Assembly (NCBI RefSeq): GCF_002933465.1
Contig: NZ_PSZE01000028.1
Span: 1 to 64,000 of the forward strand
Length of the DNA: 64,000 nt
Direction of reading: 5' to 3'
Source: Nocardia nova
Lineage (GTDB): Bacteria; Actinomycetota; Actinomycetes; Mycobacteriales; Mycobacteriaceae
In this document: positions 1 through 8,514 of the stretch, piece after piece
Layout of the letters: every line of letters starts with the position of its first letter
Position numbering within the stretch: the stretch's first letter is position 1
Position numbers and translations under genes: made by a program
Notes under the pieces: generated by a model
What the model was told of the DNA's origin: nothing
What the model saw: only the letters and a program-made list of their open reading frames with translations
Databases searched by the model: none

Positions 1-23
1 CGTCAGATGTGTATAAGAGACAG
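1..23 (+). other. Nextera transposase adapter left at contig end
   Basis: Positions 5-23 read AGATGTGTATAAGAGACAG, the 19-base Tn5 mosaic end used in Nextera libraries, and the preceding bases also fit the adapter. It is synthetic sequence, not genome. Read as protein it gives the familiar artefact N-terminus MCIRDS from position 7. Genuine sequence begins at 24. Confidence 0.97.
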
Positions 24-24
24 C

Positions 25-384
25 GACGTATCGATCCCCGAGATGCCCTTCACGGTTCGCGCGGCACAGGTCCTCGCGCTCGGCCTGGCCGTGGTCGGCG
101 TCGGCTGCACGGTCACCGCGGGCTGGCTGTCCGGCTCGCATATCGCACTGATCACCGGGCTGTCGTTCGTCGCGAGCTGGATATTGGGCGCGGTAGCCCT
201 GGCCTTCGGCGCCGTCGGCGCGAGCATCCGGATCAGTGCGGTCCTGCTCGCGGTGCTCAACGCACTGTGGACGGTGCCCTCGATCGTCGTGGGCCGCCCG
301 CCCGGCTGGCTCGGGCCCGTGGTCTCCGTGCTGGTCGCCGGGTTGCTGCTGCGACGTTCGGCCCGAGACTGGTTCGAATCCTGA
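25..384 (+). CDS. Membrane protein, 5' end missing
   Basis: The reading frame is open from the contig edge to a TGA at 382-384, giving about 119 genuine residues. The apparent ATG at 7 lies in adapter, so the true start is off the contig or is the internal ATG at 43. Four hydrophobic stretches are visible: VLALGLAVVGVGCTV, the IALITGLSFVASWILG region, ISAVLLAVLNALW and GPVVSVLVAGLLL. A short basic and aromatic tail ends in RDWFES. This is a small four-helix integral membrane protein of unknown role. It converges on the XdhC-like gene, with 18 bp between their ends. No family is recognised with confidence. Confidence 0.6.
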   Translation, partial: DVSIPEMPFTVRAAQVLALGLAVVGVGCTVTAGWLSGSHIALITGLSFVASWILGAVALAFGAVGASIRISAVLLAVLNALWTVPSIVVGRPPGWLGPVVSVLVAGLLLRRSARDWFES

Positions 385-402
385 GGTCGCCGACCGGGCC
401 GA

Positions 403-1404
403 TCAGGAGGCGGCGGCGGTGGCGTGTGCCGGAGTCCGGCTCGAACCCGCGGACCGGACCGCGAGCAGTTCGGCGGCGATCGCCACGGCATGTTCCATCG
501 GGGTGCGGGCGCCGACGTCGAAGCCCGCCGGCGCGTGCAACCGGGCGAGCGTGTCGGCGCCGAATCCGCCGGCCTGTAATGCCTCGAGCCGATGGTCGTG
601 CGCCGAATGCGAGCCGAGCGCGCCCAGATAACCCAGCTCGGGTAGTCGCAGCGCGACTGTGAGCAGGGGAATCTCGAATTTCGGGTCCTGGGTCGCGGCG
701 ACGATCGCGGTGGTGCGGTCGATGGCCCCGGCGCCGGACTGGGCGTTGAGATAGCGGTGCGGCCAGTCCACCACCACCTCCGCGCCCGGGAACGAGGCGG
801 GCACGGCGAAGGCCTCGCGCGGATCGCAGATGGTGACCCGGTAGCCGAGCAGCCGGACCTGGGTCGTCAACGCGGCGGCGAAGGTGTTCGCGCCGAAGAT
901 GATCAGTCGCGGCGGCGCGGTGTGGGAGGAGACGAACACATCCGATTCCGGCAGCGACACCAGCTCGGTGTTGTGCCGGCGGTCGGTGACCAGATGCTGG
1001 CCGATCACCTCCGGGTCGTTGTGCCACACGACGGTGAACACCGTGACCGGCTTGTGCCGCGCGATATCACCGGCCACCGCGGCGAATTCCGGAAAGTGGT
1101 TGCGGGAGAACGGTTCTACGAACACGTCGATGGTTCCGCAGTCCGCGCTCACCTCGAACCCGGAGGTCGCGTCGAAGCGCCGCAGCTCCCGGTGGCCGGT
1201 GCGCGCGGCCTCCACCGCGGTCTCGTAGACGGCTGCCTCGTAGCAGCCGTCGGAGACCGATCCGTGCACACCGCCGTCGGGGTCGACGAGCATCGCCGAG
1301 CCCACCGGTAAGGGGGAGCTTCCGAAGGTGCGGACCAGGGTTGCCAGGCCGCCCGTGCGGCCGCTATGCCAGACCCGTAGCAGGTCCTCGACGATGTCAC
1401 GCAT
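403..1404 (-). CDS. XdhC/CoxI family protein
   Basis: This 333-residue protein has the two-part layout of XdhC/CoxI proteins. The N-terminal XdhC_CoxI domain carries GGLATLVRTFGSSPLPVGSA and GSVSDGCYEAAV. A C-terminal Rossmann-like domain has IIFGANTFAAAL and ends with an ALRLPELGYLGALGSHSA segment. Family members help insert the sulfurated molybdenum cofactor into xanthine or CO dehydrogenases. The frame extends upstream to 1578, but the ATG at 1404 is chosen because GGGAG lies 7 nt before it and homologues begin near MRDIVEDLL. No molybdenum hydroxylase subunit lies nearby, so its partner must be elsewhere in the genome. Confidence 0.85.
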   Translation of the reverse strand: MRDIVEDLLRVWHSGRTGGLATLVRTFGSSPLPVGSAMLVDPDGGVHGSVSDGCYEAAVYETAVEAARTGHRELRRFDATSGFEVSADCGTIDVFVEPFSRNHFPEFAAVAGDIARHKPVTVFTVVWHNDPEVIGQHLVTDRRHNTELVSLPESDVFVSSHTAPPRLIIFGANTFAAALTTQVRLLGYRVTICDPREAFAVPASFPGAEVVVDWPHRYLNAQSGAGAIDRTTAIVAATQDPKFEIPLLTVALRLPELGYLGALGSHSAHDHRLEALQAGGFGADTLARLHAPAGFDVGARTPMEHAVAIAAELLAVRSAGSSRTPAHATAAAS

Positions 1405-1605
1405 CACATGCTCCCGATCAGCGTGCGCGAGTGGGCGGGCCCGCCGGTCGTCGCGGCCCGTCGCCAGATCGTCACACGTGAGGGCCACGATAACCGCTTC
1501 CGTGCGCGGCGTCGTGTCGGTGATGGGAATTCCCCGGCGGGCACCGATCGGCGCGGGAATCCGGTTGTGACATAGCACAGCCGAATAACCGACCGAGTTG
1601 TACTG

Positions 1606-2751
1606 TCAGGCGAACAGGCCGCGAACGAACGGCAACGAATCGACCAGAGAGGCGTTCACCGTGCCGCTGTGATCGGTGGGATAGCTCCTGAAAGTCAGCG
1701 GCTGCCGGTTGGCGGTCAGAACCCCCGCGTAGCGCAGTGTCTCCGGGGTGATCACATCGGTGTCGCGCAGGCCCTGGCCCATGAAAACCGGCTTGTCGTA
1801 ACCGGTTTCGGGCAAGCCCAGGTAGCCGGCCAGCAAACCGTGCAGATTCGGAATCTGCGCCAACGGGCGGGTGAACAGATCGCCGATCACCACGCCTGCG
1901 GCGGCCAGATCGTCCCCGAGGGGTGTGAGACATTCGTCCTTCGCGCGGTCGAGCCAGTTCCGGCCGGAATCGGTCAGGAAGGATTCGATGCCGAGCTCCG
2001 GGAATGTGGTGCGCAGGCCGTTGAGGATGTAAAGAACGTATCCGGTGGTGTGCGGGCTCAGCTTCACCGGCGGGATGCCCGGGCCCAGCGGCATCAGGAT
2101 GTCCTCGATATAGGCCGGTACGCCGGTGCCGACGCCACCCCGGTAATCGAGGTCGGGACCGCCGAACTCCGTCGCGTAGCGCGCGGTGAACATCGCCGCG
2201 CCGCCACCCTGCGACTGGCCGACCACGACCCATCTGTGCGACAGCTGCGAATAGTGGCCGACGGCCGCCCGCACGGCGTCGACCACGTTGTGCGCTTCGA
2301 CGACGCCGTTGAGATACGGGTGATCACCGGGAGTGCCGAGGCCGGCGTAATCGGCGGCCACGATCGCGTAGCCCTGCTTCAGCCAGGTACCCAGATACGC
2401 CCAGTCCCGATCCACGTCGCCGGGGCCGGCGATGCTGTAGGCGCAACTGTCACCGAGTCCGACCGTGCCGTGCGCCCAGGCGACGACCGGCCAGCCGCCG
2501 GCCGGGGCCGGGTCCGGCGGAAAGTACACCGCGGCGCTCGCGACCGTCGGCTGGTTCCCGACCGTGCTCGTCGTATAGAGAATGCGCTGGGAATCCACGG
2601 ATCCGGGCAGCGTCGCCGCCGCGGCCAGCGGCTCCACCGATTGCACCGCCGGCGTATCTGCCGCCGCGCCGGGCGCCTCGATCACGGCGGCCGTCGTGAC
2701 CAGTGCCAGGGAGCAGGCGACGCCCGCGACCGCGGTCCACAGTTTGCGCAT
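1606..2751 (-). CDS. Secreted LIP-family lipase/esterase
   Basis: This 381-residue secretory lipase (LIP family) has a clear signal peptide: MRKLWT, a hydrophobic stretch, then cleavage around AAADTPA. The nucleophile motif is GQSQGGG, with Ser in the GxSxG elbow. Likely acid and base residues lie in GLRDTDVITPE and YPTDHSGT near the C-terminus. Cysteines around residues 119 and 258 could form a disulfide outside the cell. The protein probably hydrolyses acylglycerols or other esters after export. The start has a good ribosome binding site, AAAGGAA 4 nt upstream. It is transcribed away from aceA and shares no operon with its neighbours. Confidence 0.9.
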   Translation of the reverse strand: MRKLWTAVAGVACSLALVTTAAVIEAPGAAADTPAVQSVEPLAAAATLPGSVDSQRILYTTSTVGNQPTVASAAVYFPPDPAPAGGWPVVAWAHGTVGLGDSCAYSIAGPGDVDRDWAYLGTWLKQGYAIVAADYAGLGTPGDHPYLNGVVEAHNVVDAVRAAVGHYSQLSHRWVVVGQSQGGGAAMFTARYATEFGGPDLDYRGGVGTGVPAYIEDILMPLGPGIPPVKLSPHTTGYVLYILNGLRTTFPELGIESFLTDSGRNWLDRAKDECLTPLGDDLAAAGVVIGDLFTRPLAQIPNLHGLLAGYLGLPETGYDKPVFMGQGLRDTDVITPETLRYAGVLTANRQPLTFRSYPTDHSGTVNASLVDSLPFVRGLFA

Positions 2752-3254
2752 CGTGTTCCTTTCCGGGTTCCGGTGCCGACCCCCGGGGCACGACGATCAG
2801 TGTCGCAGCCGCTCGGCCGAGCCGCCGCGGTATGTCCGAATCGTGCGGAGCTGGGAGTGACGCGACGCGCACCGAGGGCAGCCGCCCGCGCTTGTGAAGG
2901 TCATCACAGTCGGCAATGCGTGCTCCCGAATCGCCGCGGTGGTACGGCTCGCTGAAACAGTACGGGCGTTACGTAAAACCGCATGTCAGGCCTACTCGCC
3001 AGTAGAACTGGGGCGCGCAATCAATAGGCAAATTTTGCAGACTTAGCAAAGGCCCCCGCAAAGCTAGCGGAGATTCACACTTGCAACAGGTAGACGGCAA
3101 TTTTTAGTTGTGCCATCGTGTGGAAGTACACCCGATGGGCATAGCAACCCTGCAAATTGCCGCTCCAGCAGAGTTTGGACATCGCGACCCGTAGTCGGCG
3201 CGGATGTTCGGCGAGCGGGGCAACCGAGACCGAACGAAGAAGTGGAGTCATCAG
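2752..3254. other. 503-bp divergent promoter region of lipase and aceA
   Basis: No coding sequence is supported here. The right half (about 3020-3150) is AT-richer than its surroundings and contains several TTGC/GCAAA motifs, listed separately as a possible RamB site. The aceA ribosome binding site GGAG is at 3244-3247, seven bases before its ATG. Confidence 0.7.
3034..3050. promoter_or_regulatory. Possible RamB-type operator upstream of aceA
   Basis: TTTGC (3034-3038) and GCAAA (3046-3050) form an inverted repeat with a 7-bp spacer. The right half, ACTTAGCAAA, differs at one base from the core ACTTTGCAAA reported for RamB sites in corynebacteria. RamB is known to control isocitrate lyase in Corynebacterium and Mycobacterium. 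Further GCAAA and TTGCAA motifs follow at 3058-3062 and near 3080. Assignment to RamB is inference; no ramB gene lies in this window. Confidence 0.4.
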
Positions 3255-4547
3255 ATGTCGAACGTCGGCACCCCGAAGACCGCTGCGGAGATCCAGAAGG
3301 ACTGGGACACCAACCCGCGCTGGAAGGGCATCACCCGCGAGTACACGGCCGAGCAGGTCGTGCAGCTGCAGGGCAATGTCGTCGAAGAGCACACGCTTGC
3401 CCGCCGGGGTGCGGAGCTGCTGTGGGAGGGCGTCAACGCCGAAGGCGAGTACATCCACTCGCTCGGCGCTCTGACCGGTAACCAGGCCGTGCAGGCCGTG
3501 CGTGCCGGCCTGAAGGCCATCTACCTGTCCGGTTGGCAGGTCGCCGGTGACGCGAACCTGTCCGGCCACACCTACCCCGACCAGTCGCTGTACCCGGCCA
3601 ACTCGGTGCCGTCGGTCGTGCGCCGCATCAACAACGCGCTGCTGCGCGCCGACGAGATCGCCAAGGTCGAGGGCGACACCTCGGTCGACAACTGGGTCGT
3701 GCCGATCGTCGCCGACGGTGAGGCCGGCTTCGGTGGCGCGCTGAACGTCTACGAGCTGCAGAAGGCCATGATCGCCGCGGGTGCCGCCGGTACCCACTGG
3801 GAGGACCAGCTGGCGTCGGAGAAGAAGTGCGGCCACCTCGGTGGCAAGGTGCTGATCCCCACCCAGCAGCACATCCGCACCCTGACCTCGGCTCGTCTGG
3901 CCGCCGACGTCGCCGACGTCCCGACCGTCGTCATCGCCCGCACCGATGCCGAGGCCGCGACCCTGATCACCTCCGACGTCGACGAGCGCGACCGTCCGTT
4001 CATCACCGGTGAGCGCACCGCCGAGGGCTTCTACCACGTCAAGAACGGCATCGAGCCCTGCATCGCGCGTGCCAAGGCCTACGCCCCCTACTCCGACCTG
4101 ATCTGGATGGAGACCGGTATTCCGGACCTCGAGGTCGCCCGCAAGTTCGCCGAGGGCGTCAAGTCCGAGTTCCCGGACCAGCTGCTGGCCTACAACTGCT
4201 CGCCGTCGTTCAATTGGAAGGCGCACCTGGACGACGCCACCATCGCGAAGTTCCAGCGCGAGCTGGCGGCGATGGGCTTCAAGTTCCAGTTCATCACCCT
4301 GGCGGGCTTCCACTCGCTCAACTACGCGGCCTTCGACCTGGCCTACGGCTACGCCCGCGAGGGTATGACCGCCTTCGTCGACCTGCAGGAGCGCGAGTTC
4401 AAGGCCGCCGCCGAGCGTGGCTTCACCGCCATCAAGCACCAGCGTGAGGTCGGTGCCGGCTACTTCGACACCATCGCCACCACCGTGGACCCGAACACCT
4501 CGACGGCGGCCCTGAAGGGCTCCACCGAAGAGGGCCAGTTCCACTGA
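3255..4547 (+). CDS. aceA: Isocitrate lyase
   Basis: This 430-residue protein cleaves isocitrate to glyoxylate and succinate, the first step of the glyoxylate shunt needed for growth on fatty acids or acetate. Its length and sequence match mycobacterial Icl1 (428 aa). The signature KKCGHLGGK places the catalytic cysteine at residue 192. TGNQAVQAVRAGLKAIYLSGWQVA and the NCSPSFNWK region are also typical. The frame is open from 3204, but the ATG at 3255 has GGAG at 3244-3247 and gives the usual N-terminus MSNVGTPKTAAEI. fadB2 follows as in M. tuberculosis, linking glyoxylate bypass and beta-oxidation. A strong hairpin after the stop suggests separate transcription units. Confidence 0.98.
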   Translation: MSNVGTPKTAAEIQKDWDTNPRWKGITREYTAEQVVQLQGNVVEEHTLARRGAELLWEGVNAEGEYIHSLGALTGNQAVQAVRAGLKAIYLSGWQVAGDANLSGHTYPDQSLYPANSVPSVVRRINNALLRADEIAKVEGDTSVDNWVVPIVADGEAGFGGALNVYELQKAMIAAGAAGTHWEDQLASEKKCGHLGGKVLIPTQQHIRTLTSARLAADVADVPTVVIARTDAEAATLITSDVDERDRPFITGERTAEGFYHVKNGIEPCIARAKAYAPYSDLIWMETGIPDLEVARKFAEGVKSEFPDQLLAYNCSPSFNWKAHLDDATIAKFQRELAAMGFKFQFITLAGFHSLNYAAFDLAYGYAREGMTAFVDLQEREFKAAAERGFTAIKHQREVGAGYFDTIATTVDPNTSTAALKGSTEEGQFH

Positions 4548-4575
4548 GATATCCCAGTCGCCCTTCGCGGGCGGC

Positions 4576-4623
4576 GGTGGTGTGAACCGGCGGCGGCAGC
4601 TGTCGCCGCCGGTTCCCACCACC
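4576..4623 (+). terminator. Hairpin terminator after aceA
   Basis: A 20-bp stem with one mismatch (4576-4595 with 4604-4623) encloses an 8-nt loop. The base of the stem is GGTGGT/ACCACC and the top is GAACCGGCGGCG. There is no T-tract, which is common for actinobacterial terminators. Confidence 0.7.
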
Positions 4624-4653
4624 CGAGATGGGCGCTCCTGCAACGAGTGTCCG

Positions 4654-4694
4654 AAGCCCTTCCCGTCCGAACAGCCCCGGCGGGGAGGGCTTTT
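4654..4694 (+). terminator. Second hairpin with T-tract before fadB2
   Basis: AAGCCCTTCCC pairs with GGGAGGGCTT with a one-base bulge, followed by TTTT at 4691-4694. It would reinforce termination of aceA transcripts or act as an attenuator ahead of fadB2, whose start lies about 110 bp downstream. Confidence 0.5.
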
Positions 4695-4802
4695 CCGATA
4701 GCACACCACCCACAACCGGTTTGGCACCCGACGTAACACAACGGATGCACGACTACCGCGGCACTTAGCCGCCCGCAAAAAACCCGGAGAGGCGGAACCG
4801 CA

Positions 4803-5675
4803 GTGAGCAGCGAGAAGATTCAACGCGTCGGAGTCATCGGCGCTGGACAGATGGGCGCCGGAATCGCCGAGGTCTGCGCTCGGGCGCATATCGATGTGCT
4901 CGTGTTCGAACAGACCCGGGAACTGGCCGCCGCCGGCCGCGCCCGCATCCTGCGATCGCTGGATCGCGGTGTGAGCAGCGGCAAGATCACCGAGCGCGAG
5001 CGTGAACAGGCCGCCTGGCGGTTGCGGTTCACCTCCGACCTCGGTGACTTCGCCGACCGGCAGTTGGTCGTCGAGGCCGTCGTGGAGAGCGAAGACGTCA
5101 AGACCGCGATCTTCAGCGAACTCGACAAGGTGGTCACCGACCCCGACGCCGTGCTGGCCTCCAACACCTCCTCGATTCCGATCATGAAGATCGCCGTCGC
5201 CACCAACAACCCCGAGCGGGTCGTGGGCATGCACTTCTTCAACCCCGTGCCGGTGCTGCCGCTCGTCGAACTCGTGACCACCCTCAAGACCAGCGAAGCC
5301 GTTTCCGCGCGCGCCGAAGCCTTCGCGGCTGACGTCCTCGGCAAGCAGGTCGTGCGCTCCGCCGACCGCTCCGGCTTCGTCGTCAACGCGCTGCTCGTGC
5401 CGTACCTGCTCTCGGCCATCCGCATGGTCGAATCCGGTTTCGCCACCAAAGAAGACGTCGACAAGGCGATGGTGCTCGGCTGCGCCCACCCCATGGGCCC
5501 GCTCGCCCTGACCGACCTGGTGGGCCTCGACACGGTGAAGTCGATCGCCGACTCCATGTACGCCGAATTCAAGGAGCCGCTCTACTCGGCGCCGCCGCTG
5601 CTGATGCGCATGGTCGAGGCCGGACTGCTCGGTAAGAAGACGGGTGCGGGCTTCTACCAGTACAACCGGGGGTAA
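4803..5675 (+). CDS. fadB2: 3-hydroxybutyryl-CoA dehydrogenase
   Basis: This 290-residue enzyme oxidises (S)-3-hydroxyacyl-CoA with NAD(P). The N-terminal Rossmann fold has VGVIGAGQMGAGIAEV at residues 8-23. The catalytic-histidine segment MHFFNPVPVLPLVE lies near residue 145. The C-terminal helical domain contains NALLVPYL and LGCAHPMGPLALTDLVGLD. The length fits the single-domain short enzymes rather than multifunctional FadB. It starts with GTG and has GGAGAGG upstream. It sits beside isocitrate lyase as in M. tuberculosis (Rv0467-Rv0468), consistent with joint use in short-chain fatty acid catabolism. Confidence 0.95.
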   Translation: MSSEKIQRVGVIGAGQMGAGIAEVCARAHIDVLVFEQTRELAAAGRARILRSLDRGVSSGKITEREREQAAWRLRFTSDLGDFADRQLVVEAVVESEDVKTAIFSELDKVVTDPDAVLASNTSSIPIMKIAVATNNPERVVGMHFFNPVPVLPLVELVTTLKTSEAVSARAEAFAADVLGKQVVRSADRSGFVVNALLVPYLLSAIRMVESGFATKEDVDKAMVLGCAHPMGPLALTDLVGLDTVKSIADSMYAEFKEPLYSAPPLLMRMVEAGLLGKKTGAGFYQYNRG

Positions 5676-6013
5676 GCGGTAGAACGGGCCGAGGAGCAGC
5701 CGGCTCGGATGCTGCGGCAGAGCCTTTGCCCGGTCTGTGGACCAGGGGCTCGCTCGCCGGATTCGCTCCGGCCGGGGCGGGTGGGTCGTAGGCGCCGATT
5801 CGGTCGCCGGTGCGCAAACGCCGGGAGGCGTCGCGGCGCGGTTCACCCGGTGCACGTGGTGGCGATGCGAAGGCCCGGCATCGCAGCGCCCCGGACTGTT
5901 CCCAACTTCATCCACACCAGCTAGTACCCACCGCCTGGTCGGCGGGTATTCACCGTTACCGGGCATACGCTGCAGACAGGTCCTCGACCGCAGCTCGAAA
6001 GGGAGTCCCGCTC
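5676..6013. other. 338-bp leader region before the metE-like gene
   Basis: No supported gene. A 9-bp stem with one mismatch (TACCCACCG at 5925-5933 with CGGCGGGTA at 5940-5948, 6-nt loop) is the only clear structure. No cobalamin (B12-box) or SAM riboswitch motif was recognised on either strand, although mycobacterial metE genes often carry a B12 riboswitch. The gene's ribosome binding site is AAAGGGAG, about 8 nt before the ATG. Confidence 0.6.
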
Positions 6014-8341
6014 ATGGTCAACGTCACCGACGGTTTCGGATCGAGCATCCTGGGTTACCCGCGGATCGGTCCGCACCGGGAGCTCAAGCGTGCACTGGAG
6101 TCCTACTGGCACGGCACCCTCTCGCGTGCGGAGTTGCTCGCGGTGGGGCGCGATATCCAGGACACCCAGTTCTCCGAGCTGGCCGCGACCGGACTGACCC
6201 AGGTACCCGGTAACACCTTCTCCTTCTACGACCACATTCTCGACAACGCGCTGCTGTTCGGCGCGGTGCCGAAGCGGTTCGAGCCGTATCGCGAGGAGTT
6301 GCACCCGCTCGACTTCTACTTCCTGATGGCGCGCGGCCGACCGGATCTGCCGCCGTTGGAGCTGGTCCGCCTGTTCGGCACCAACTACCACTACCGGCAG
6401 CCCGAACTCGACGCCGATACCGAATTCTCGCTGCATCCCGAGGCTTTGCTGGAGGAGTGGGATCGGGCGATGGACCGCGGCATCGAACTGCGGCCGGTGG
6501 TGCTGGGCCCGCTGTCGCTGCTGTTGCTGTCGAAGGCCGGACAGGTGCCGGGCGAGACCGAATTCGACAAGCTGACCCTGCTGGACAAGCTGCTGCCGGT
6601 CTACGAACAGCTGCTCGAGATTCTGGCCAAGCGCGGTTCCACCTGTGTGCAGTTCGACGAGCCGTGCTTCACCAGTGAGCGCACTCCGGAGGAACTGGCC
6701 GCGTTCGAGCGTGCCTACCAGCGACTGTCGACCGCAGCGCTGCGTCCCCGCATCCTCGTCACCGGCCAGTACGGCGATTTCGGTGAGGCCGTGCGGATTC
6801 TGGCGGGTACCGCGGTGGAGGCGATCGGGCTCGACTTGGCCAGTCACCGCACCCGGCCCGAGGAACTCGCCGAGATTCCCGGAATCCGGCGCAAGCGGCT
6901 CTACGCCGGCGTGATCAGTGGCACCAACGTCTGGCGTGCCGACCGGCTGGTCACCCTCGAATACCTCAACGCGTTGTCGAAGGTGTGCCCGGATCTCGTC
7001 GTGTCCACCGGTACCACGCTGCTGCACGTGCCCTACGACCTGCTGGTCGAATACGACATCGAGGGCAATGTCGCCGATCGCCTCGCATTCGCGAAACAGA
7101 AAGTGCTCGAGGTTGTTTCGCTGGCGAAGGCATTGACCGAAGCGCATCGGGGCGGCGAAGGGGGCGAGACCGCGGCGAAGTGGGCGAAGCGGCCGACGTC
7201 GGTGCATTTCAAGCAGAAACACGCTGTGCGGCAACGGGTTTACGCCGTCACGCCGCAGATGCGCGAGCGCGAACCGTACGAGGTGCGCGCGAAGGCGCAA
7301 CGGGAGCGGCTGAATCTGCCGCTGGTTCCGGCGACCACGCTCGGCTCCTTCCCGCAGACCGATGCGGTGCGCCAGGCCCGCTACGACCTGGGCGAAGGCC
7401 GGTTGTCCTACGAGGAGTACCGCAAGCGGATCGAGGCCGAGATCGAGTCGACCATCCGCCTGCAGGAGGACATCGGCCTCGACGTGTTCGTGCACGGTGA
7501 GCACGAACGCAACGACATGGTCCAGTACTTCGCCGAACTGCTCGACGGTTTCGCGACCACTCACTTCGGCTGGGTACAGGTATACGGCTCGCGGTGTGTG
7601 CGGCCGCCGATCATCTACGGCGACGTGTCGCGGCCGAAGCCGATGTCGGTGGAGTGGATCACCTACGCGCAGTCGCTCACCGACAAGCCGGTGAAGGGCA
7701 TCGTGACCGGTCCGGTGACGATGGTGGCCCGCTCGTTCGTGCGCCAGGACCAGCCGCTGTACGAGACCGCCGATCAGGTGGCGCTCGCGATCCGCGACGA
7801 ACTGGCCGATCTCGAGAAGGCCGGCGTGGCGATCATCCAGGTCGACGAACCGGCGGTCCGGGAACTGCTGCCGCTGCGACCGGACGGGCGCACCGAATAT
7901 CTGCGCTGGGCGGTCAACGCGTTCCGGCTGGCGACCTCCGGGGTGCGGCCCGACACCCAGATCCATACCCACATCGCCTATTCGGCCCGCTCCGAAATCG
8001 TCCGTGCCATCGAGGAACTCGACGCCGATGTCACCGCCATCGTCGCTACCCGCTCGCTGGAATGGGTGCTCAAGGCGCTGGCCGAGGATGTCGAGGAAGG
8101 TCACGGTCTGAGCCACGGCGTGGGTCCCGGTGTGTACGAGAGCCGTTCGGCGCGCATTCCGGATATCGACGAGATCGACGAATTGCTCACCGCCGCAGCC
8201 GAAGCCGTGACGCCGCAACGGCTGTGGGCGAATCCGGACGGCGGTTTGAAGACGCGCCATTACTGGCAGTTGGACCCGTCGCTGCGCAATATGGTCGCCG
8301 CGGCTCGCCGGGTGCGCCGCCGGGCGGAAGCGGCCGAATAG
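6014..8341 (+). CDS. metE: MetE-family methionine synthase lacking three zinc ligands
   Basis: This 775-residue protein has the full two-barrel MetE layout. The N-terminal half starts GYPRIGPHRELK, and the catalytic half holds the homocysteine-binding VHGEHERNDMV, YGSRCVRPPI, KGIVTGPVT and IQVDEPAVRE. MetE normally transfers methyl from 5-methyl-tetrahydropteroyl-triglutamate to homocysteine using zinc held by His, Cys, Glu and Cys (E. coli 641, 643, 665, 726). Here only the histidine survives (H653, in HTHIAYS). The others align with Ala655, Val677 (AIVATRS) and Gly743 (NPDGGLKTR). Folding residues are well kept and the frame is intact, so this looks like a maintained paralogue rather than decay. 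Normal methionine synthesis is unlikely; its real role is unknown. Confidence 0.85.
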   Translation: MVNVTDGFGSSILGYPRIGPHRELKRALESYWHGTLSRAELLAVGRDIQDTQFSELAATGLTQVPGNTFSFYDHILDNALLFGAVPKRFEPYREELHPLDFYFLMARGRPDLPPLELVRLFGTNYHYRQPELDADTEFSLHPEALLEEWDRAMDRGIELRPVVLGPLSLLLLSKAGQVPGETEFDKLTLLDKLLPVYEQLLEILAKRGSTCVQFDEPCFTSERTPEELAAFERAYQRLSTAALRPRILVTGQYGDFGEAVRILAGTAVEAIGLDLASHRTRPEELAEIPGIRRKRLYAGVISGTNVWRADRLVTLEYLNALSKVCPDLVVSTGTTLLHVPYDLLVEYDIEGNVADRLAFAKQKVLEVVSLAKALTEAHRGGEGGETAAKWAKRPTSVHFKQKHAVRQRVYAVTPQMREREPYEVRAKAQRERLNLPLVPATTLGSFPQTDAVRQARYDLGEGRLSYEEYRKRIEAEIESTIRLQEDIGLDVFVHGEHERNDMVQYFAELLDGFATTHFGWVQVYGSRCVRPPIIYGDVSRPKPMSVEWITYAQSLTDKPVKGIVTGPVTMVARSFVRQDQPLYETADQVALAIRDELADLEKAGVAIIQVDEPAVRELLPLRPDGRTEYLRWAVNAFRLATSGVRPDTQIHTHIAYSARSEIVRAIEELDADVTAIVATRSLEWVLKALAEDVEEGHGLSHGVGPGVYESRSARIPDIDEIDELLTAAAEAVTPQRLWANPDGGLKTRHYWQLDPSLRNMVAAARRVRRRAEAAE

Positions 8342-8366
8342 GTCTGCTCCGCTGAGCTATCCGCAT

Positions 8367-8392
8367 CGCCCGGGTGGTCCGCCGCCCGGGCG
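8367..8392 (+). terminator. Hairpin after the metE-like gene
   Basis: CGCCCGGG (8367-8374) pairs perfectly with CCCGGGCG (8385-8392) across a 10-nt loop, 25 bp after the stop codon. Confidence 0.5.
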
Positions 8393-8514
8393 TTGTGCGT
8401 CCGTGCCGGTCCTTCGCGGCCGGAGCCGGGCGAAATTCACAGCTGTTGCCGAGGATTCGCTCGCCCCGAGTGCGTTAGCCTACGAATACTGTTTCGAGAT
8501 CAGGAGAACCGCTC

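Noticed and set aside
366..384. GGTTCGAATCC, a tRNA T-arm-like sequence
   Set aside because: It is the coding sequence for WFES at the end of the membrane protein; no acceptor stem, D arm or anticodon arm can be built around it.
3075..5966. 963-codon open frame antisense to aceA and fadB2
   Set aside because: Shadow of high-GC coding on the other strand; the translation is low-complexity and the plus-strand genes are certain.
5676..6013. Possible cobalamin riboswitch before the metE-like gene
   Set aside because: The B12-box consensus and surrounding stems were not found on either strand; only a short hairpin is present.
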